Source: Bombus terrestris (Eukaryota; Arthropoda; Insecta; Hymenoptera; Apidae). From it: a stretch of 64,000 nt of DNA. The stretch is from positions 12,507,200 through 12,571,199 of the forward strand of contig NC_063281.1 of NCBI RefSeq assembly GCF_910591885.1, written 5' to 3'. Positions 60,996-64,000 of the stretch are shown here, piece after piece. The translations under genes and the position numbers were made by a program. The notes under the pieces are model-generated. The model saw only the letters and a program-made list of their open reading frames with translations, was not told the origin of the DNA and ran no database searches. Every line of letters starts with the position of its first letter. Position 1 is the stretch's first letter.

Positions 60996-63361
60996 AGAGA
61001 ATGAACGCGTTTGGAATAATCATCGGGGCACGCGGTGCTATAACTGCTTGTTTCATTTCATTCTAATAATAGTTCGAGTGTCAGATTCGAATCTGCAAGG
61101 CGTTCTTTTCTTTTTTTTTCTTTCTTTCTTTTTTGTTTTTTGGATCCTTGATGGTGATGGGATATTTGTAAATCTACTTGCTCGTAGCATGTTTGTGGAG
61201 TACGTTAGAGGTGAGATCTAGGAAATTGTCTTTTTGAAAAATCAAACAAAATTTCATAGTATTTACACCGATATAATATTATATAGTAAATTAATTCTTT
61301 GTGGGTAAAAAATTGTACGTTTAAGAATGATATTACCATAATTCATTGAACATAACTCTAGTGTTATGTTCGACAATATTTTCTAAAATGTAATATACGT
61401 CAATTTGGGTTAACGTGAAATTATAATGCGCAATTTCCCAGAGAAACGCGGTCTATTTATTTGTTAATTATGTACAGGCAAAATTTCATTTAATACAACA
61501 ATGTTTTTGCAAAAAATAGAACTTGTCCGAGTCCTGTATAACGTGTTTTAATAACACACGCGGTTTATTTAATAAAACACAGGCCAGATTATTATTACTT
61601 ACAGAGCAGGATGGAATATAATACATTTTCCAGGCATATATCTACGAATACAGTATGAAATTACACACTACAGTCATATTACAGGTAATAGCGTTTCGTG
61701 ACCTGGAGACAAGTGATATTACAGAGATTATCTGTCATATATAATGATACAAGATTATAGTTGTGTGTACGTACAGGTAATCAATGATAATATATTTATA
61801 ACGTTGTTGTGTTTTGTTGATTTGACGATAACGAGAAGCCATCGAATGCCTCTCCTGAAAACATAGATTCGAAAAATGGTACGACAGCTTGATATGTAAT
61901 CGATAACGATATCTTTTGGCCTTAACACAGGCTCACAATTTCATATTTAAAGAAACAATGGAAACTGTTTTTATTTTTTAATCTTTACAAATCTGTTTAC
62001 AATTCAGTGAAGCGTACGATTCGCTAAACATTGGGCATTTTTAACCCTCGGTTTGTCACATTTGTTTCGCGAATCTCCGACTCATCCAGATCCTCTTCAG
62101 TTCTCAAGTAGCAGCGCCTAATCGTCGGATATTATAGAGAAACATTTCTAATTTATACTAGATCGTACATATAGCGCCATTATAAGTGTCGTTTCGAAGA
62201 TATTTCTTTTCAAAGTAATACCACACTCGTAATAACTCTGGGACTCGTAATAACAATCAAGTTTGATGACAATTTGGAAAAAATGAGAATTTTCCAATCG
62301 AAATCTCTTTAAAATGTTACTAAATTAGTTCGCATCGCCAACACGAGAATTTTCTAAGACGATTTCGAACTTTCCAATGTATTGCACATTGTGTTCGCGT
62401 AAATTACAAAGCAGTCTCGTTAGAATTGCCACAACTATTTACGAATTTTCTTGGCGGTGTCGCCCGGGCGAACAATTGTTCACGATAATCGTTCTGCCAG
62501 GAACGAGTATCGCCGACGAAGGAAGAAAAAGGGACCATTAACCGACACGACACGTTTACCATTTAACTTGCACGCTAACTCGGTGCTAAGCTCGACCCAT
62601 TTCGCTGCAATTAGTAACGTGGCTAATCTGGTGCAGGTGCTCATCAATCGTCGACCTTCTTTCTCTGTCTGTCCAGCTCTATTCCTGTCTCTGTTTCACA
62701 CACGTGCACGAGTGGCACGTTGGGCCAAGCTACATAGCTTTCTCTTGGCCCGGCTATCTGCTGCTTGTCGTCATTTTTAGCTTCACGTGCCAGCGTGTCG
62801 AATTAATCTTCTGACCCGTGGGAACCAGCACGCGTGCTGGAAATTACCCATCGTGGGTGTAACCGTGCCATGTCGAGGCTACAGTAATGTCCGCTCGTCT
62901 GGCTATGACGTGTCTTTCAGCACCCATTGATAAGGGTGCTAAGCTCTTGATGAATCGATCTGTTGTTTCGGTATCATTTGTTACGGGGAAAGAATCACTC
63001 GCGATGTTGCAGCTTGTTGCGATTTAATGAAGTCGTGTATGCCGTGGAAATTATGTTCTTTACTACCTAGCTACAGGCTACTCGTCGTGAGAGAAATTTG
63101 AAATTTTCATTTCAGTATCTAGTCTGCTACTTGTGATTCCTCTCAGCTACGTACATCGTCAGAACTTTGAAAGCATGGATATAATAGTTCAATCATTTAA
63201 CGTGTGAAAAGTTTGGAAGAATTTCAAGTTGGTCCATTTACTTTCGAGTATTTCTATATAAAAGAAAGTTCTATATTACCATAGAATATTCAACAACGGT
63301 GTCAGATTAAACAGTCAAACTGGGTGTACTACAATATTCATCGATAATACACGAATACAAA

Positions 63362-63409
63362 CATTCATCAATTAAATACCAATATTCCAAGAAGCATTCA
63401 TCAATTAAA
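63362..63409 (+). repeat. short direct repeat, 15-bp unit, two copies
   Basis: CATTCATCAATTAAA occurs at 63362-63376 and again at 63395-63409, 33 bases apart. No function seen. Confidence 0.8.
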
Positions 63410-64000
63410 CATCCTATAACACGATCCCAAATCCATTTTCCTATGAAAGCAGTTCAATGTACGTTCAATTTCGCACATTTTGATTTACCAAAACACGAAA
63501 CTCTGGTCAGCTTCTCTTAGCGAATTTCACACGGTTTTAAATTCTTCGAAGCTTCCCTTGCGTACCTAAAACAAGAAAAATGCTAACTAAACCGAGCGGC
63601 GACTAAAAATTCACCTGGTTAGAAGAAACAAGGGAGCGTGAGAGGAAGAAAAAGGGGGTCGGCGAAGCTCGTTACCAGATAAAACGAGCGCTGTCACGTC
63701 GAAACCATGAAAAGGTAGCCTCGTAACCGGGCATTCGTCTCGTCGTTAAAATCACGCAAACGATGCTGACAACGACGAAGACGATGACGTCGAGCAGGAA
63801 GAGAAGGACAAGGCTGGCCGGCGCGAGTCCCGGGTGTACGTTTGATACAAAAGCTGAATCGTTCCCTGGAGTTCCGGCGCGGTTTAACAACCGTGACAAC
63901 CGGTTACAACCAAAAACACAATCAGTCGCCGCTCGCTTGGCCTCGTAAAGCGTCGCTTTAATTTAGCTATTTGCCGTAGCAATTAAGCCGCGGTTTCACG

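Larger units (their letters stand above)
60976..64000 (+). other. intron of pgant9-like gene continuing past the right edge
   Basis: No exon for the lectin beta or gamma repeats (next residues should complete Q-x-W and then give a second CLD motif) was found before 64000. Contains a T-rich tract at 61105-61142, a 14-base palindrome CAGATTCGAATCTG at 61082-61095 and CpG-rich patches at 62.4-62.9 and 63.6-63.96 kb with no recognised frame. Confidence 0.7.

Noticed and set aside
60748..61221. 157-codon plus-strand ORF
   Set aside because: It is alternative exon B with intron read-through; lectin signature is limited to 60871-60975.
61540..61760. Possible LTR-like sequence with AATAAAACAC and repeated ATTACAG words
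   Set aside because: No TG..CA ends, primer-binding site or second copy found in the window.
1..64000. CRISPR arrays, bacterial operons, rRNA or tRNA genes
   Set aside because: No regularly spaced direct repeats of the right size and no tRNA arm patterns; the window is clearly eukaryotic with spliced exons.

Overview
The window looks like a piece of a hymenopteran insect nuclear genome, most likely a bee. It is AT-rich with long introns, small exons with GT/AG boundaries, CpG that is not depleted, scattered simple repeats and decayed mariner and non-LTR retrotransposon pieces. This assignment is inference from composition and gene similarity; no species marker was found.

The one gene I can identify with confidence runs left to right from about 42.8 kb to beyond the right edge. 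It is a polypeptide N-acetylgalactosaminyltransferase (GT27 family, Golgi O-glycosylation) closest to Drosophila pgant9. Five constitutive exons (42793-42962, 45983-46296, 47077-47275, 48273-48442, 50894-51022) join in phase into the catalytic domain, with the metal-binding D-S-H triplet, the WGGEN motif and the VGH metal ligand all intact. They are followed, after a 9.2-kb intron, by two alternative exons (60213-60323 and 60871-60975). Each encodes the same first (alpha) repeat of the ricin-type lectin domain and has the same phase at both ends. This is the main biology of the window: a mutually exclusive exon pair that would swap the lectin alpha repeat, the arrangement known from Drosophila PGANT9A/9B. 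The rest of the lectin domain and the 3' UTR lie to the right of the window. The N-terminal cytoplasmic, membrane and stem part was not found, apart from one possible upstream exon at 3619-3711.

The left two thirds (1-42.8 kb) has no gene I can name. It holds one candidate coding exon, a GC-rich block at 17.2-18.55 kb that could be a promoter or 5' UTR, a 5'-truncated reverse transcriptase relic at 20.8-21.2 kb, a local diverged tandem duplication near 25 kb, short tandem repeats, palindromes and one unidentified coding-like ORF at 31.9 kb. It may be intron or intergenic DNA, depending on where the 5' exons of the gene lie. A mariner transposase relic lies antisense in an intron at 48.8-49.1 kb. 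I saw no tRNA, rRNA or CRISPR array.
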